Origin: Paralithodes platypus
Taxonomy: Eukaryota; Arthropoda; Malacostraca; Decapoda; Lithodidae
Assembly: GCA_032716605.1 (NCBI GenBank)
Contig: CM064509.1
Span: 48,257,302-48,321,301, forward strand
Direction of reading: 5' to 3'
Length of the DNA stretch: 64,000 nt
The notes under the pieces are model-generated. The model did no database searches. It had not been told where the DNA came from and saw nothing but the letters and a program-made list of their open reading frames with translations. How positions within the stretch are numbered: the stretch's first letter is position 1; every line of letters starts with the position of its first letter. This document shows, piece by piece, positions 44,395 through 55,653 of this stretch. A program made the position numbers and the translations under genes.

Positions 44395-45617
44395 TTGTCT
44401 TATAGGGAAAAATGTCTACTTGGTTTCGGCCTAGAATTTGGCTTGCCTGTTTACAAACCTTCTTTCTACAAGTATTTTTTGGACTTTGAGAGTATAGTTA
44501 CACGTTTAATACAGTTTAAACTACCCCATAGCTATAAGTTTGGTGACGTTGTGCAATGCATTCAGAATATTGCTAGGTATCATTTTCATGGTTTCAAGTC
44601 TTACAAAGTGTTTTCCCCTATTATATCTCGCTCTGATCTGAAGCTGCTAAAGTCTTGGTAGTAGAAAGGACTTGGGCATCTGTAAACCTGACAAAGGGAG
44701 AGGCGTAGTTTTGCTTAATAAATTAGACTACATTTCGAAGATGAAGGATATTTTACAAGACGCCTCTAAATTCACCAAACTAATATATGCAGATATCCAC
44801 CAACTAACAACTAAAATCGAGGATAAAGTTTCACGCTTTGTGAACAATTTAGTTTCCCTGAACGCCATTGATCTCGTTGAATCCCGATCCCTTAAGCATA
44901 CTGGTTCATCCCCTGCAATCTTGTATTGTCTCCCCAAGATCCATAAAGCTTCGATCCCCCTTAGACCGATCATGGCAGCATATAATACAGCCTCGTATAA
45001 ATTGTCAAAATTCTTAGTACCTATCCTGAGTCCTTTCACAACCAATGACTATACTGTTCAGAATTCGTACAATCTAGCTTAATATTTGTCAGATTATAAA
45101 TTGCCTGAGTCATGTTTTATGGTCACTTATGATGTCAAGTAACTTTTTACGAATATCCCACTCAATGAATCAATTGATATATGTGCAGATTTAGCTTTTT
45201 TAGGAGTCGAACAGTTTATAGGAATGACAAAGAAAGTTTTTAAGAATTTAATATCAGTTTGTGTTAAAGATAACATGTTGCTATTTAATGGTGACCTATA
45301 CAAACAGACTGATGGCGTAGCCATGGGATCTCCTCTGGGCACCACTCTTGCTAATGTCTTCTTATGCTTCCATGAAGAAAAAACACTGGATTAACAACTG
45401 TCCCATTTCCTTTAAACCACTTCTCTATCGTCGCTATGTCGATGATACACTAGTATTTTTCCAGGAGAAAGGTCACGCTATTAAGTTCTTAGAGTACCTT
45501 AATTCACAACATAATAATATTTCTTTTACCATGGATGAAGAAAATGATTCCAAACTCCCCTTTTTAGATCTTTTAATTAACAAGAAGAATGGCGGTTTAA
45601 CTCTTTCGGTGTTTTAG
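44395..45617 (+). pseudogene. Penelope reverse transcriptase
   Basis: Telomerase-related RT of Penelope-like elements, in several frames. It shows FKLPHSYKFGDVVQCIQN, then GICKPDKGRGVVLLNKLDY (the conserved KPDKG block), SSPAILYCLPKIHKAS and LRPIMAAYNTASYKLSKFL. Next come the motif A region YDVK (followed by an in-frame TAA at about 45139), DGVAMGSPLGTTLAN (motif B), and after a frameshift YRRYVDDTLVFF (motif C, YVDD) and LPFLDLLI. Breaks are at about 44660, 45080, 45139, 45360 and 45617. Motif order is complete; the copy is dead. Confidence 0.85.
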
Positions 45618-45729
45618 GAAACCAACTTTCTCGGGTTTAGGCACTAGTTTTTTTCAGTTTCTATCATTTTAATTTTAAACTAAAAAGACTCTCCTCCATC
45701 GAGCGTTTAGCCTCTCATCTAATTAATTT

Positions 45730-46395
45730 ATGTTCCATAATGAAGTTAACTTTTTGAGGAAGTATTTTAGTAATAATGGATATACTGGATCATTATTTGA
45801 TCAACTACTAGGCAGATTCCTAAACAATACATTCCAACCTAAAATGTCTATTCCCACAGCCAGTAAGGAGGTAATTTATCTTTGCATTCTTTATCTAGGG
45901 GACTGGACCAAGAAAATGTCTCTTGAGATTAACTTACTTAAATTTTACCCAGACAAGATCTTTAAATTCATACCTGTTAATAAGTTCACAATTGGTTCAT
46001 TTTTTCATTTTAAAGAACGCCTGCCAGACAACCTACGCTCGTCAATTGTTTATAGTTATAATTGCCCCAGTTGCCAAGCGGGATATGTGGGCAGTACTGT
46101 TCGCTCACTTAAGACTCGAGTTGATGAGCATTTAGGTCAGTCTTACAGGACGGGTCAACCACTCACAAACCCTCCTCACTCTGCTGTGAGAGACCATTGC
46201 ACTAAGGTATGTACAATTCCGCTAAGCAAGGACAACTTTAAAATCATTGATAGTTGCTCTTCTGTAAACTTGAGAATTTTAGAATCCCTTCACATTAGGA
46301 AAATTCAACCTAAACTCAATATTTTGACTTCAGCTTTCCCCTTAAAATTTAAATGTTGCTTAATCCCCCATATGTTTTCAAATTTAAATGTTTAG
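45730..46395 (+). pseudogene. Penelope C-terminal region with GIY-YIG endonuclease
   Basis: A 221-codon frame. After a connecting region it carries YSYNCPSCQAGYVGSTVRSL (a CxxC followed by the GIY-YIG-type YVG and catalytic Arg). KTRVDEHLGQSYRTGQPLT, HSAVRDHC and NLRILESLHIRKIQPKLN (catalytic Glu region) follow. In these elements the nuclease nicks DNA for integration. This domain looks intact. The N-terminal join to the RT is frameshifted. Confidence 0.85.
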
Positions 46396-46599
46396 TATCT
46401 ATACCTTTTATTTATTTAGTTTTAGGTTTTAGCGTTACTCACATTTAAATCTACGGACTTCATATCCCTCAATAAATTAATGTTTTAGTTTTTGTTTACT
46501 TTTAGGTCACTGATGTATTTATGTCGACTATATGTCGAAACGTTTGAAAATGTATGTAATAAAGATGTTGGTTGTTACGTCCCTCGTCATTCTTTTCCT

Positions 46600-46661
<62 letters not shown>

Positions 46662-46663
<2 letters not shown>

Positions 46664-47453
46664 GGTATATATTCAATAGGAATAGGGTAGCCAAAACAAG
46701 GAAGATGCCCATCTTCATATTTATTGCAATACCAAGGTCCTTCAATTTTTTGTCATGGCGCCGCCTGACATCAGTATGAAGTAGCGTATGCCTAGTTATT
46801 CTTCCAAAACAAAAATGACACTCTGTCTTAATGAATTCTTTAACACTTCCTAACTCTTCTTAACACGTTCAAGTTTTCGTTTATGTTGTTTAAGTTCACG
46901 GTCTAAAAGTTGACTGCCAATCAGGTAGGTGGGCGTATTTCGAAAATTCTGGCTATGAACTTTGAAATTTACAAATCTAGGCACCACCTTAAAAGCCACA
47001 CATGTAGAAATTAATGAAATATCCAAACAAATCTTGTTGATCTTGAAGTGTTCCCTCTCCAGTCCCCGGTAGACCTTCAGTGTATCTCGTCCATATTTGT
47101 AAATGATGATATCAGTGAGTTGACCTCCAGGGTATTGTATTTTCAATAAGAATAGGCTAGCCAAAACAAGGAAGATCCCCATCTTCATATTTATTACAAT
47201 ACCCAAGGTCCTCCAGTCCAAGAGTTTGGAAGTGTTAAAGAATAAATTAAGACAGAGTGTCAGTTTCTTAAGACTATTTTGTATTTTTTGGAAGAATAAC
47301 TAGGAATACTCGTACTTTATCCACTGATGTCCGGCGGCGCCATGGCAAGAAATTGAAGGACCTTGGTATTGCAATAAATATGAAGATGGGGATCATCCTT
47401 GTTTTGGCTACCCTATTCCTATTGAAAATACGATACCCTGGAGGTCAACTCAC

Positions 47454-47455
<2 letters not shown>
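46662..47455 (-). mobile_element. Second Penelope-like element: N-terminal ORF between inverted arms
   Basis: 46662-46857 and 47221-47455 are inverted copies (AACAAGGAAGATG, GGCGGCGCCATG and GAAGTGTTAAAGAAT blocks on each side). They flank a minus-strand frame, and 47120-47215 is a third copy, direct relative to the left arm. This mixture of direct and inverted terminal copies is characteristic of Penelope-like insertions. RT and endonuclease are deleted. Confidence 0.6.
46850..47221 (-). pseudogene. Penelope-like N-terminal ORF fragment
   Basis: 124 codons. The first ~40 derive from the terminal repeat (MKMGIFLVLASLFLLKIQY). The remainder, with YGRDTLKVYRGLEREHFKIN, SLISTCVAFKVVPRFVNFK and RELKQHKRKLERV, resembles the basic N-terminal region that precedes the RT in Penelope proteins. 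Assignment is from the general pattern (a short basic region with a VIPK-like or VPRF motif) and from the repeat context. Confidence 0.5.
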
Positions 47456-47506
<51 letters not shown>

Positions 47507-47750
47507 TATAGCCAGTCAAAACATTGTGTTTTACATTGCGTTGTATGGTGTTGACACATGTTTGTCGCTGGAATATATACTGTATATATAGATGAATTCG
47601 TAAATATTAATTAATATCTAACGAAAGAAAATTTTCACGCATCAATACATAGCGTAGGTTAATCAGTGTATGATGACAAAAAACAAATCCGGTATTTATA
47701 TCATTGTCCAGCCAAAGCACAAACACAGGGAGTGACAAGCCAATACCTGC

Positions 47751-47791
<41 letters not shown>

Positions 47792-48498
47792 AAATATTAA
47801 TTTATACATTCTTTATTTTTGGTATATACACTTTGTACGAGCGAGGAACACACAATTCAATATTTCGTGCTTTATTCAATTACCATGACGCTTATGGCTT
47901 TTGCATTTTATGTCTGTACTTGTTTTAGGTTAAATGGTTAAGCAAATATATTTATATCTTTTAGTAAAACGTTGTTGCATTTTTGGGCTATATTTCCTTT
48001 GAGGATATTAAAGGTATTTTGAGTTATATTTATACGTTTTGCCAGTTTCTGTTTGATGTTTTGAAATTTGAACTGGTATTTGATTTACAAATGGTGTATG
48101 CTTTAGCGGAGGCATGTCGTCAATATACTGAAAGAGCTAATGCAGGCAATATTTAACTTTTCAGTATATTATTTAATTTATGATGGCTATTATTAGACCG
48201 ATTTATTTAATTTAAGACTGATATATGGGAATCCTTGAGTTCATTGAGTTTATTGAGTTTACCTCTTTGATTGTTAGAGGTCATTCCTAATATGCAATAC
48301 ATCGCACATTGGTAGGAAGAATAATGCAAATAAGCCTTGTTGTTTAAAGGTCAAATATATGCACATTATATGGTCAAGCTTAGGCAAAACAGAATTCACC
48401 TTTTAAAAATACTTAACCTTCTGTGAATCCATGACGCATTTTTTTTCTGTTTTCTGGCTAGTATTAGTTTCCGTTTCATTGCTTCTCTAAGTATATTA
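47456..48498. other. Stretch without recognisable gene
   Basis: (TA)n at 47456-47500 and (CT)n at 47755-47788, then AT-rich DNA up to the LTR. No supported gene. Confidence 0.6.
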
Positions 48499-50797
48499 TG
48501 TTACGCTGGCCAGCTTACCAGAATGCACTCGTAACTCGCTAGCGCTCGCCAGGGCAGTGAAATGGGCTACAATAATCGTAGAACGATGTTCTTTCTTTCA
48601 TAGAGTTCATGTTGTCACAGACAGATCAGTGGTGATCTTTATTCTTGTCAGTGACACTTGGAAGTATTTTATATCATTGATTGAATATATGATGCATTGT
48701 GTGAAGTTAACACCTTACGAGCGGCCTATGCGGTTTATTATATGTACCGCACAGCGGGGTGTTTTTAGCCAAAATAGGGCTGTTTACGTGATCATTTTCA
48801 TGCCTAAATAAGACCCAGAACGTAAAACAAGTACCTATCCCTGAAAGGGCATAAACAGAGCTTTCGAATGACACCATAACGATCCTTGTATGATGGATAG
48901 TTTTCTTGCAATAACCGTGCAACGCGAGTGCAAAAAGCAGGTAATTCGGTAGTTTCGGTACATAATTGAGTATGTAGCGAGTGAGAGAGGGAGGAGGGAG
49001 CTGAGATTTGTGTCAGTAGGTTCGCCGCGGTGGTCTGGAGCAGTCATACGCTCGCTAGTCTCCTGCCACCACTTGTCTCTCTCTCTCAGCCACATTACGT
49101 GCTGAAATTGCCACTCGACCTATGTCGAGCGCCGCCACATAGTCCAGCTTTTTTTAACTCGACTTATGTTGCTCGCCGCTAATTAAGGGTTAAGGAGAAA
49201 GAGCGATGTAGGCAGCGAGGTGGTAGTATGTGCGTGTGTATGTACGTGTGCCTCCCTCGCTCGGAGGAGTTTCCCACGCTTGTGATTGGTCGGCGGGCCT
49301 GACGCGTCATATGACGCCTGCTCCTCATGACGTAGTTGTCTGTGATTGGGTGCTGCTGCCTTTGTTAGTGCTGGGGGGGCTCCTGCCCGCGTTTCTCCTG
49401 CAGAGCTTGGCACAGCGTGCTTGGTCCTACATGTCCTTTGCAATCTGTCCCCCAATCTAACCCCTGTACTACTTTCTCTCTCTCTGAACTTCTTCTTTTT
49501 CATACTTCTCTCTTTATTCAATTACTTATCCCTTCTGGTTCTGCATACAACTTCCATAGTCGGCCAGTCGTATTACCAGCACCAGTTCTCCATATATGTT
49601 TGCACTAGTTTTAGGGATTAGTAGAGTCATAGTCATATGGTAGCCTAGTGTTGGGGTGCTTCTAATTATTGAGCTGTTCTTTCCCATTATTTAATGCTAG
49701 ACAGTGGAAGGTATCTTTGGTCGTTGTCTGAGTTATGTATGTGGCAAGTCAGAGCCTGTACAACATCGACGAAGCTAGCTAGCCTGTAACCCTTGTGCAT
49801 ATTTTCCTTTGCGAGTGTAGCAGTATACAGGTGAAGGGCTTTTGCCTACACTTACCTGTATGATTGCTACCTCATTGTGTTGACCTTTGTGGAGCGCCAG
49901 GGCAAGACCAGATACTAGAGATCTGAACTTACCAAGAGAGCCTCCAAGTCACTTAACGTAACATAAGGGACATCTGTTCAAGGGGAGACAGTAGGCTACG
50001 AGCATGCTTGCGCTCTGCCTAGTTTCCTAGTACCTTTTATGCCACTGCTAGACTTTATTAGTGAGAAAGACAGCATTGTGTTTATTAACTTTCATTGTGT
50101 ATGCTTTAGGAATTATTCACGCCTTATTTTAGCCTAGGTTGATGCATAGTGCACAACCCAGTTTGGCTGTTACGTTGGCTAAGGAAGTACTGTTTTTGAG
50201 TGGTTATTATTAGTGCTGTCACAGAGTTGTTTCACTCCCTTGTTATATATATGTATCATGCTTATTGGTGTATTTAAGATACACGCTTTGGTGTCCTGCC
50301 CCTGCATTAGTTCTGTTCTATATTAACGAGCATCTTAGAGCATCAGACCTTTTCAGAAGATTCCATATCTGTTTGCTGTAGGACTAGACTTCCAGTGTTT
50401 TCATAGAGCATTGAAGAGTTTTGTGTTGAGTACAGACTCACACTAAAGTTAACGTAAGCACATATTCCTTTATTAATTCTTATGATAGTTTATTCAAGCA
50501 TTGTTATTACTTTAGAGCATTTTCGTAACGTAAGTACTCCTGTTGTGAGTTGGCTTTGCAGTCATCGGAAAGCCTTTGTAGAAGTGCACTAAAACCCAGT
50601 TAATTGATACCCCGTTATCCAGTAGATTAACTCTGGAGGGTTTTAAGTGGTTTTTGTTCACCGGCGTAATAGTTCGAGGGTTTGGAATTTAGCGTACCGT
50701 TGTAATAGATATAGCAAATGGCCGTTGTTGCAGATATAGCCTATCAACTAGTCCATTATTATGTGCCCTTGTGTATTTTGTAGTGCCGGTCGTAACA
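48499..50797 (+). repeat. 5' LTR (with inserted MITE)
   Basis: Starts TGTTACGCTGGCC and ends CCGGTCGTAACA, giving TG...CA ends with TGTTAC/GTAACA inverted termini. Without the 484 bp MITE it is about 1.8 kb, long for this class. It matches 55654-57437 throughout. Confidence 0.92.
48707..49193 (+). mobile_element. TTAA-flanked piggyBac-like MITE, family A, copy 2
   Basis: TTAA at 48707 and 49190. The 3' LTR at 55861-55870 keeps the empty site (GTGAAGTTAAGGAGAAAGAG with a single TTAA), which proves the insertion and its 4 bp target duplication directly. Confidence 0.95.
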
Positions 50798-50815
50798 AAT
50801 GGCGACCTTAGACCA
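50798..50815 (+). promoter_or_regulatory. Putative primer-binding site
   Basis: AATGGCGACC immediately follows the LTR end. TGGCGAC is the form expected for complementarity to a tRNA 3' end (...GTCGCCA). The tRNA identity is not determined. Confidence 0.5.
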
Positions 50816-51059
50816 GAATATAGTGAACTGAATATTGCATTTTTTTTTTTTGAGAAATCTTATTGTCATTTGGGGTTGAATTTATTTCTCGCATTGTTGG
50901 CAGCAGACATTGTTTTGAGGATATATAGAACTTTTTGGAGTTATTGGTGACCTAGTATTGCACTCAAGAACATCTTCGAATATTTTTTTGGTGAATAAAG
51001 CTACGCAAGAGTTTGGCTACTTTTGTCTTGACTTGAGAATTTTATTTGTTGACTCCATC

Positions 51060-53170
51060 ATGTCACTGGACGGGTCTGAGCATAGTGAGTGCACAGTGCG
51101 AGAGGCAGGCGAGGAGGTGGAGAAGGTGGAGTTGTTAACACCTTACGAGCGGCCTATGCGGTTTATTTATGTGTACCGCACAGCGGGGTGTTTTTAGCCA
51201 AAATAGGGCTGTTTACGTGATCATTTTCATGCCTAAATAAGACCCAGAACGTAAAACAAGTACCTATCCCTGAAAGGGCATAAACAGAGCTTTCGAATGA
51301 CACCATAACGATCCTTGTATGATGGATAGTTTTCTTGCAATAACCGTGCAACGCGAGTGCAAAAAGCAGGTAATTCGGTACTTTCAGTACATAATTGAGT
51401 ATGTAGCGAGTGAGAGAGGGAGGAGGGAGCTGAGATTTGTGTCAGTAGGTTCGCCGCGGTGGTCTGGAGCAGTCATACGCTCGCTAGTCTCCTGCCACCA
51501 CTTGTCTCTCTCTCTCAGCCACATTACGTGCTGAAATTGCCACTCGAGTTATGTCGAGCGCCGCCACATAGTCAAGCTTTATTTAACTCGACTTATGTTG
51601 CTCGCCGCTAAATAAGGGTTAAACGGCGTTCGGGTGGTGAACAATGAGGAGGATGCTCAGATTTTTTTGGAGGAGCCTGTGTCAGCGGATCGTGTGTGGG
51701 GGCTAGACCGGTACGGACTGCAGTGTGTAGCCACGGTCTTAGGGTTTCCCGGTACTAGCGGTTTGTCGAGAGGTGAGCTGGTTACCTGTGTTCTCGGTGG
51801 GGTGCATGGGGCTTCGGTTGGAGCGGGAGCTGGGGCACTTTCGGCCCAGCCCCCATTCCACTCGACTCCTATCATGGTGCCCCCTCGGGCTCCGGAGCCG
51901 GGTATGTTCCCGCAGGCCGATCCCCGCTGGCGGTTGGGTGTGCCTCTAGGTGATTCACGGGGTGGGTCCCCAATAGTAGCACCCCCTCCTCAGGGTTTGT
52001 CTTCCGAGATGTTGTTTCAGCTCCAGCTCGCCAAACTTCAGCAGCAGAAGCTCGAGCTCGAGCAGCGAAAGCATGAGGCCGAGCTCGAGCAGCGAAAGCA
52101 TGAGGCTGAGCTCAAGTATAAGTATGAGGCAGAGCGGCAGCAGCGAGAGGCTGAGCTCGAGCAAATTGAGCGAGAGTCTGAGCGCAAGTTTGAGTCTGAA
52201 AGGTATCGTGCCGATGTTGACCTAGAGAAAACTCGTGTAGAGGTGACGAGGAATCGGGTCGCCCAGGGGAGTCGAGCCCATGACCAGTCCCTGTCGCATC
52301 TACTTAAGTTGGTTCTAGTGTTTGATGAGTTAGGAGTTACAGAATTTTTTCTCCGGTTCGAGAAAAAGTGCCAGGAGCACCAATGGCCCGAGGAGAAGTG
52401 GGCAGCCCTTGTTTCTTCACGATTGACAGGGAAAGCACTCAAGGCGTACGATGCTTTGCCCCTAGATTCCTGTGTGAATTACGAGTTGTTGAAAGAGGCT
52501 GTCCTGAGGGCGTATGAGCTACAGCCAGAGACCTATAGGCTGAAGTTTAGGGCAGTTCCAAAAAGAAAGGAGAGTACTTTCCAGGAACACGCTAGAGAGC
52601 TGTCAGATGGATTTGAAAATTGGTTGAGGTCGGAGTAGGCAACTACTTTTGATTCAGTAAAACAACTAGTGTTGCTGGAACAATTTTTTAAATGTACTGG
52701 CAGTGACATGACTCTTAACCTGAAAGAAAAGCAACCGAAAACTCTGCAGAAGGCGGCTGAGCTGGCTGACCTTAGGGTGTCATTGATTCGTGGGTGCGGG
52801 TCTGCACAGAGAGCTGAGGCAGGTAACCAGGGGCGTACCACTCCACCCCCCCCCCGATTTAATGACACAAATAATTATCCATGTAAGAGTACTGTTGCCA
52901 ATTATGAACCCAAGTCGAAACCCTTCCCGTTAAAGAAAGGCCAGGGCCCTTCCTCACCTCAGAGGAAGTCCAAGAGCGAAGTGGAGTGTTTCAGGTGTCA
53001 TGAGAAGGGGCATATTGCGCGCTCATGTCCGAGCGCACCGCCTACAGCAGTGGTGTCACTAGTGAGCAACATTGGCGGGTCTTTGAGGTCTTCCGCGTTT
53101 GCCCGGGGTAAACAGTCGGTTGCGAAGTCATCACAGGTGCAGAAGCAGCAGGAGGGCTCGTCACCCGTCC
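51060..53170 (+). pseudogene. gag: gag of Gypsy-type element, disrupted
   Basis: Encodes the structural polyprotein that packages element RNA. The likely start is ATG 51060, 25 codons before a MITE (51135-51622) that lands on a TTAA in the reading frame. After the MITE the same frame resumes: a Pro-rich part, a Glu/Arg/Gln coiled-coil-like stretch (about 52020-52230, ELEQRKHEAELEQRKHEAE), and a capsid/SCAN-like region (FFLRFEKKCQEHQWPEEKWA). A single TAG stop at 52636 follows, then more SCAN-like sequence (KTLQKAAELADLRVSLI) and one CCHC zinc knuckle, CFRCHEKGHIARSC (52988-53029). Lesions are the MITE and the TAG stop. Confidence 0.85.
51135..51622 (+). mobile_element. TTAA-flanked piggyBac-like MITE, family A, copy 3
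   Basis: TTAA at 51135 and 51619. Nearly identical to copies at 32452 and 48707. It sits inside gag 75 bases after the probable start codon. Its 484 bp shift and stops break gag, while a precise excision to one TTAA would leave the flanking frame continuous. Confidence 0.92.
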
Positions 53171-53712
53171 ATGATGTTTGTTGTGGTCATAGGGGGCACG
53201 GCACTGTGAGGTGGGCTGGTGTGAAGCATAGGCTTGAGTTGCTGCGTGATACGGGCGCATCCCAGACACTTGTTAAGAATTTCACTGGCAAGCCTATTAA
53301 CGCGGCTCGGGTTGTGGTGGTTCAGGGCATCAATGCTACGCGGTCTTACCCGCTGGTTAGAGTGGAGCTTGAGGTGGATGGTGTGACACGGGAGTTGGAT
53401 GTGGGTGTGGTGGAGAAATTGCCAGTTGAGGGGGTCGACCTCCTTCTCGGCAACGACTTTGCGGTGCCCACTTCCGAGATTCCACCCTTAGTCGTTGCCG
53501 AGAGGGCGGCCGACACGAGTAGGGAGGGGCAAGAGGGGCTCGAGAGATCTCAGTCCGCTCAGGTGTCACAGCCTAGTACCCAAGTTCCAGATCAGCGGAG
53601 GAAGGGTCGGAAGGAGAAAGTCGAGGCTGGTGGTCGAGTTGAGAGTTTGGACCCAGCGACACTCCTTGGTGACTCGGTACTTGACCCAAAGATGAGCTCC
53701 GGAGTGGCCCCA
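53171..53712 (+). pseudogene. Aspartic protease region of Gypsy-type pol
   Basis: Continues in the gag frame. LELLRDTGASQTLVKNF carries the retroviral-type active-site DTGA. VEGVDLLLGNDFAVP is the conserved C-terminal ILGxD-like block with flap sequence between. In the family this protease matures Gag-Pol. The frame stops at 53713 (TAA), after a linker rich in Gly, Arg and Ser. Confidence 0.82.
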
Positions 53713-53945
53713 TAACCTGTCCCCCCTAGTGACATGGTAGGGCGTGATGGCACTCCGCGACAGAGTAGTTCCCAGGGACAACAAGGAGATCTTAGTCTTG
53801 AGAGTTGTGGGAACGGGGCTATTGAACTCGAGGACGGGGAAGCATGTCATGTGAACCTGTTAAAGGAGTTTGTGAGGCAACCACCTGAGCAGCCTACTGT
53901 CCCTATGTTGGTCTGCAGCGGCCAAGGTGGAGCAGTGGGGAACAG

Positions 53946-54560
53946 GTGGAGGAGAGTTGGGATTGTCATGTCTCGGCGGAGCAGTGGGCGGGGGACACGA
54001 GTCAGGTGGCTGTGGAAGCGCTAGAGCACCTGTCTGAGCAGCAGTGTGCAGCGCTCCAGCACCGGCTCGGTTCATACCCCACTGGTTGTGCCGAGCACCC
54101 AGGCCTCACAACTCATGCGGTACACAATGTTCCGCTGGCAGGTCACTTGAGTGTTAGCAAACCGTTGGCCTCGTTGTTTCAGTGGTTCAAGGTGGGCGAC
54201 GAGGCTTTGGCATGGTTGTCAGGTCAGGGTCGACCCATGGCTGCTAAGGGTGGTGGTCAGAATCAGGACCTTGAGCAGATTGGTGAGGTTGGCTGTGGAG
54301 TGGATGCGCCCGGTCGTCGCATAGCCTCCCAATGCTGCTCTAGTCAAATGCAACAGCCCTACCATAGACCGACTGTATCTGGCCGTGTCGCTGAAGGCGG
54401 TGATGCTGCGCCGGCAGGTGTAGTCGCAAGGAATGCGGGGGTGCGCATGTACGGTATCGGCGGGGAAGCCTTAGCAATTATGAACTATGGGAGTGACTGC
54501 ACAGGTGGTACTGATTGTCCCTCTCATGACCTGGCTGTTCTAGGGACGAAGGTAGAGAAG
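53946..54560 (+). pseudogene. Scrambled pol segment with integrase-like remnant
   Basis: Frame start is arbitrary. LSEQQCAALQHRLGSYPTGC and PGLTTHAVHNV resemble the spacer between protease and RT. They run straight into VPLAGHLSVSKPLASLF, which resembles the zinc-binding (HHCC) start of Gypsy integrase (LAGHLGVxKT), normally located after RNase H. No DDE core follows. The rest (to about 54560) matches nothing I recognise. This suggests a deletion or template switch inside pol. Confidence 0.45.
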
Positions 54561-55280
54561 GAGGGAGACTATAGTTTAGAAGCTGTGGTCTCGGCTGGGT
54601 TGTGGGAGGGCACTAGGCATGTGGTTCTTCGAGATAAGTTGCAACCTCTTGTTCCTGAGCGCCAAGAGAAGTTGTTTACTAGGCTGTGGCAGTACATCCG
54701 CATGTTAGTTGATTCTCCAGGCCTGATGTACGGGGTAGAATCCGACATGGATGCTGGAGACAGTGCAAGGCTCAAATTGGCTCCCTACCGTATAAATCTT
54801 GCTCAACAGCCTGTCGTGAAAGCAGAGCTAGACTTCGTGTTGGAGAAGGGTCTGAGGGATAAAGGATTTCGTGAGTGGCCGTTGCCAGTGAGTTTGCAAC
54901 CTGAGTTGAGTGGCAAGATCCGTGTTTGTGTTGAAAACAAGAGTGTTGGTGCATTATCCCTGACAGACGCCTATCCATTACCCAGAGTTGACGACACCAT
55001 AGACCGTATCGGGGCTGCCTCGTTTATCACTAAGGTGGAAATAATGAAGGGTTATTGGCAGGCCCCGTTGCCGGAGAGAGCGAAGAGAAGTGCCAGTCTT
55101 GTGATGAACTGGGCAGTTTATCAGTGTAAGGTGTTGTTTTGCTGCCGGAACACAAGTTGGATGTGTGGCATGTTAAGGGCACTGATAATGTTTTGGCTGA
55201 TTGTTTGTCATGGGAGGGTATGTTTGCAGGAGAACCCTCGCCGTTCAGTTAGTGTGTGTTTGAGAGTGGAGAAAAATTAG
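54561..55280 (+). pseudogene. Truncated reverse transcriptase fused to RNase H tail
   Basis: LKLAPYRINLAQQPVVKAEL and VENKSVGALSLTDAYPLPRV are the RT N-terminal blocks. ASFITKVEIMKGYWQAPLPE is motif A, with Asp replaced by Glu in KVEIMKGYW (usual form LDLxKGYW). At about 55125 the sequence jumps to the end of RNase H, VWHVKGTDNVLADCLS-like, now in a shifted frame. Motifs B and C (YVDD-type), most of RNase H and integrase are absent. Catalytically dead. Confidence 0.78.
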
Positions 55281-55653
55281 GCTTGCCCCTGTAGTGCAAC
55301 GCCGCCAAAAACACTATTAAAAAAATATAAAAAACTCACATAAAAACTTTTTTTTTTGATAGTATATAAGTGCAGTATATTACAGCAAGCATCTAAGACA
55401 CTCTGAGTTGTTGTCTTAGTAGGCTAGGATTGGTGAAGCTTGCTCGTTGAGCGTGATATAATTATTATGATGCTATTATTTTGGGGAAGTGTTGTGCAGA
55501 TTGTTTTTATTATAATGCAGTGTTTTATGTTTGTGATCGTGCCTTGTTTTCACAACTTGGGAGAGTAGCTGGGTGATGCGGGGTTGGTGGGCATTCTGTC
55601 TGGTCAGATGTGGAGTTCACCTGAGGCTGAAACGCCCCAAATCTTGGGCGGGG

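Larger units (their letters stand above)
44188..46607 (+). mobile_element. Penelope-like element with inverted terminal repeats
   Basis: Coding content is bracketed by inverted repeats of about 75 bp (44232-44305 and 46527-46603; shared GACGAGGGACGTAACAACC on one side and its complement on the other). Inverted terminal copies are known for Penelope-like elements. The left end abuts (TA)n and the right end abuts (CT)n/(TA)n. The order RT then GIY-YIG endonuclease is canonical. Confidence 0.85.

Noticed and set aside
49230..49621. Conserved short frames repeated at 55890-56281
   Set aside because: They recur only because both lie in the two LTRs of the same element; no evidence of coding.
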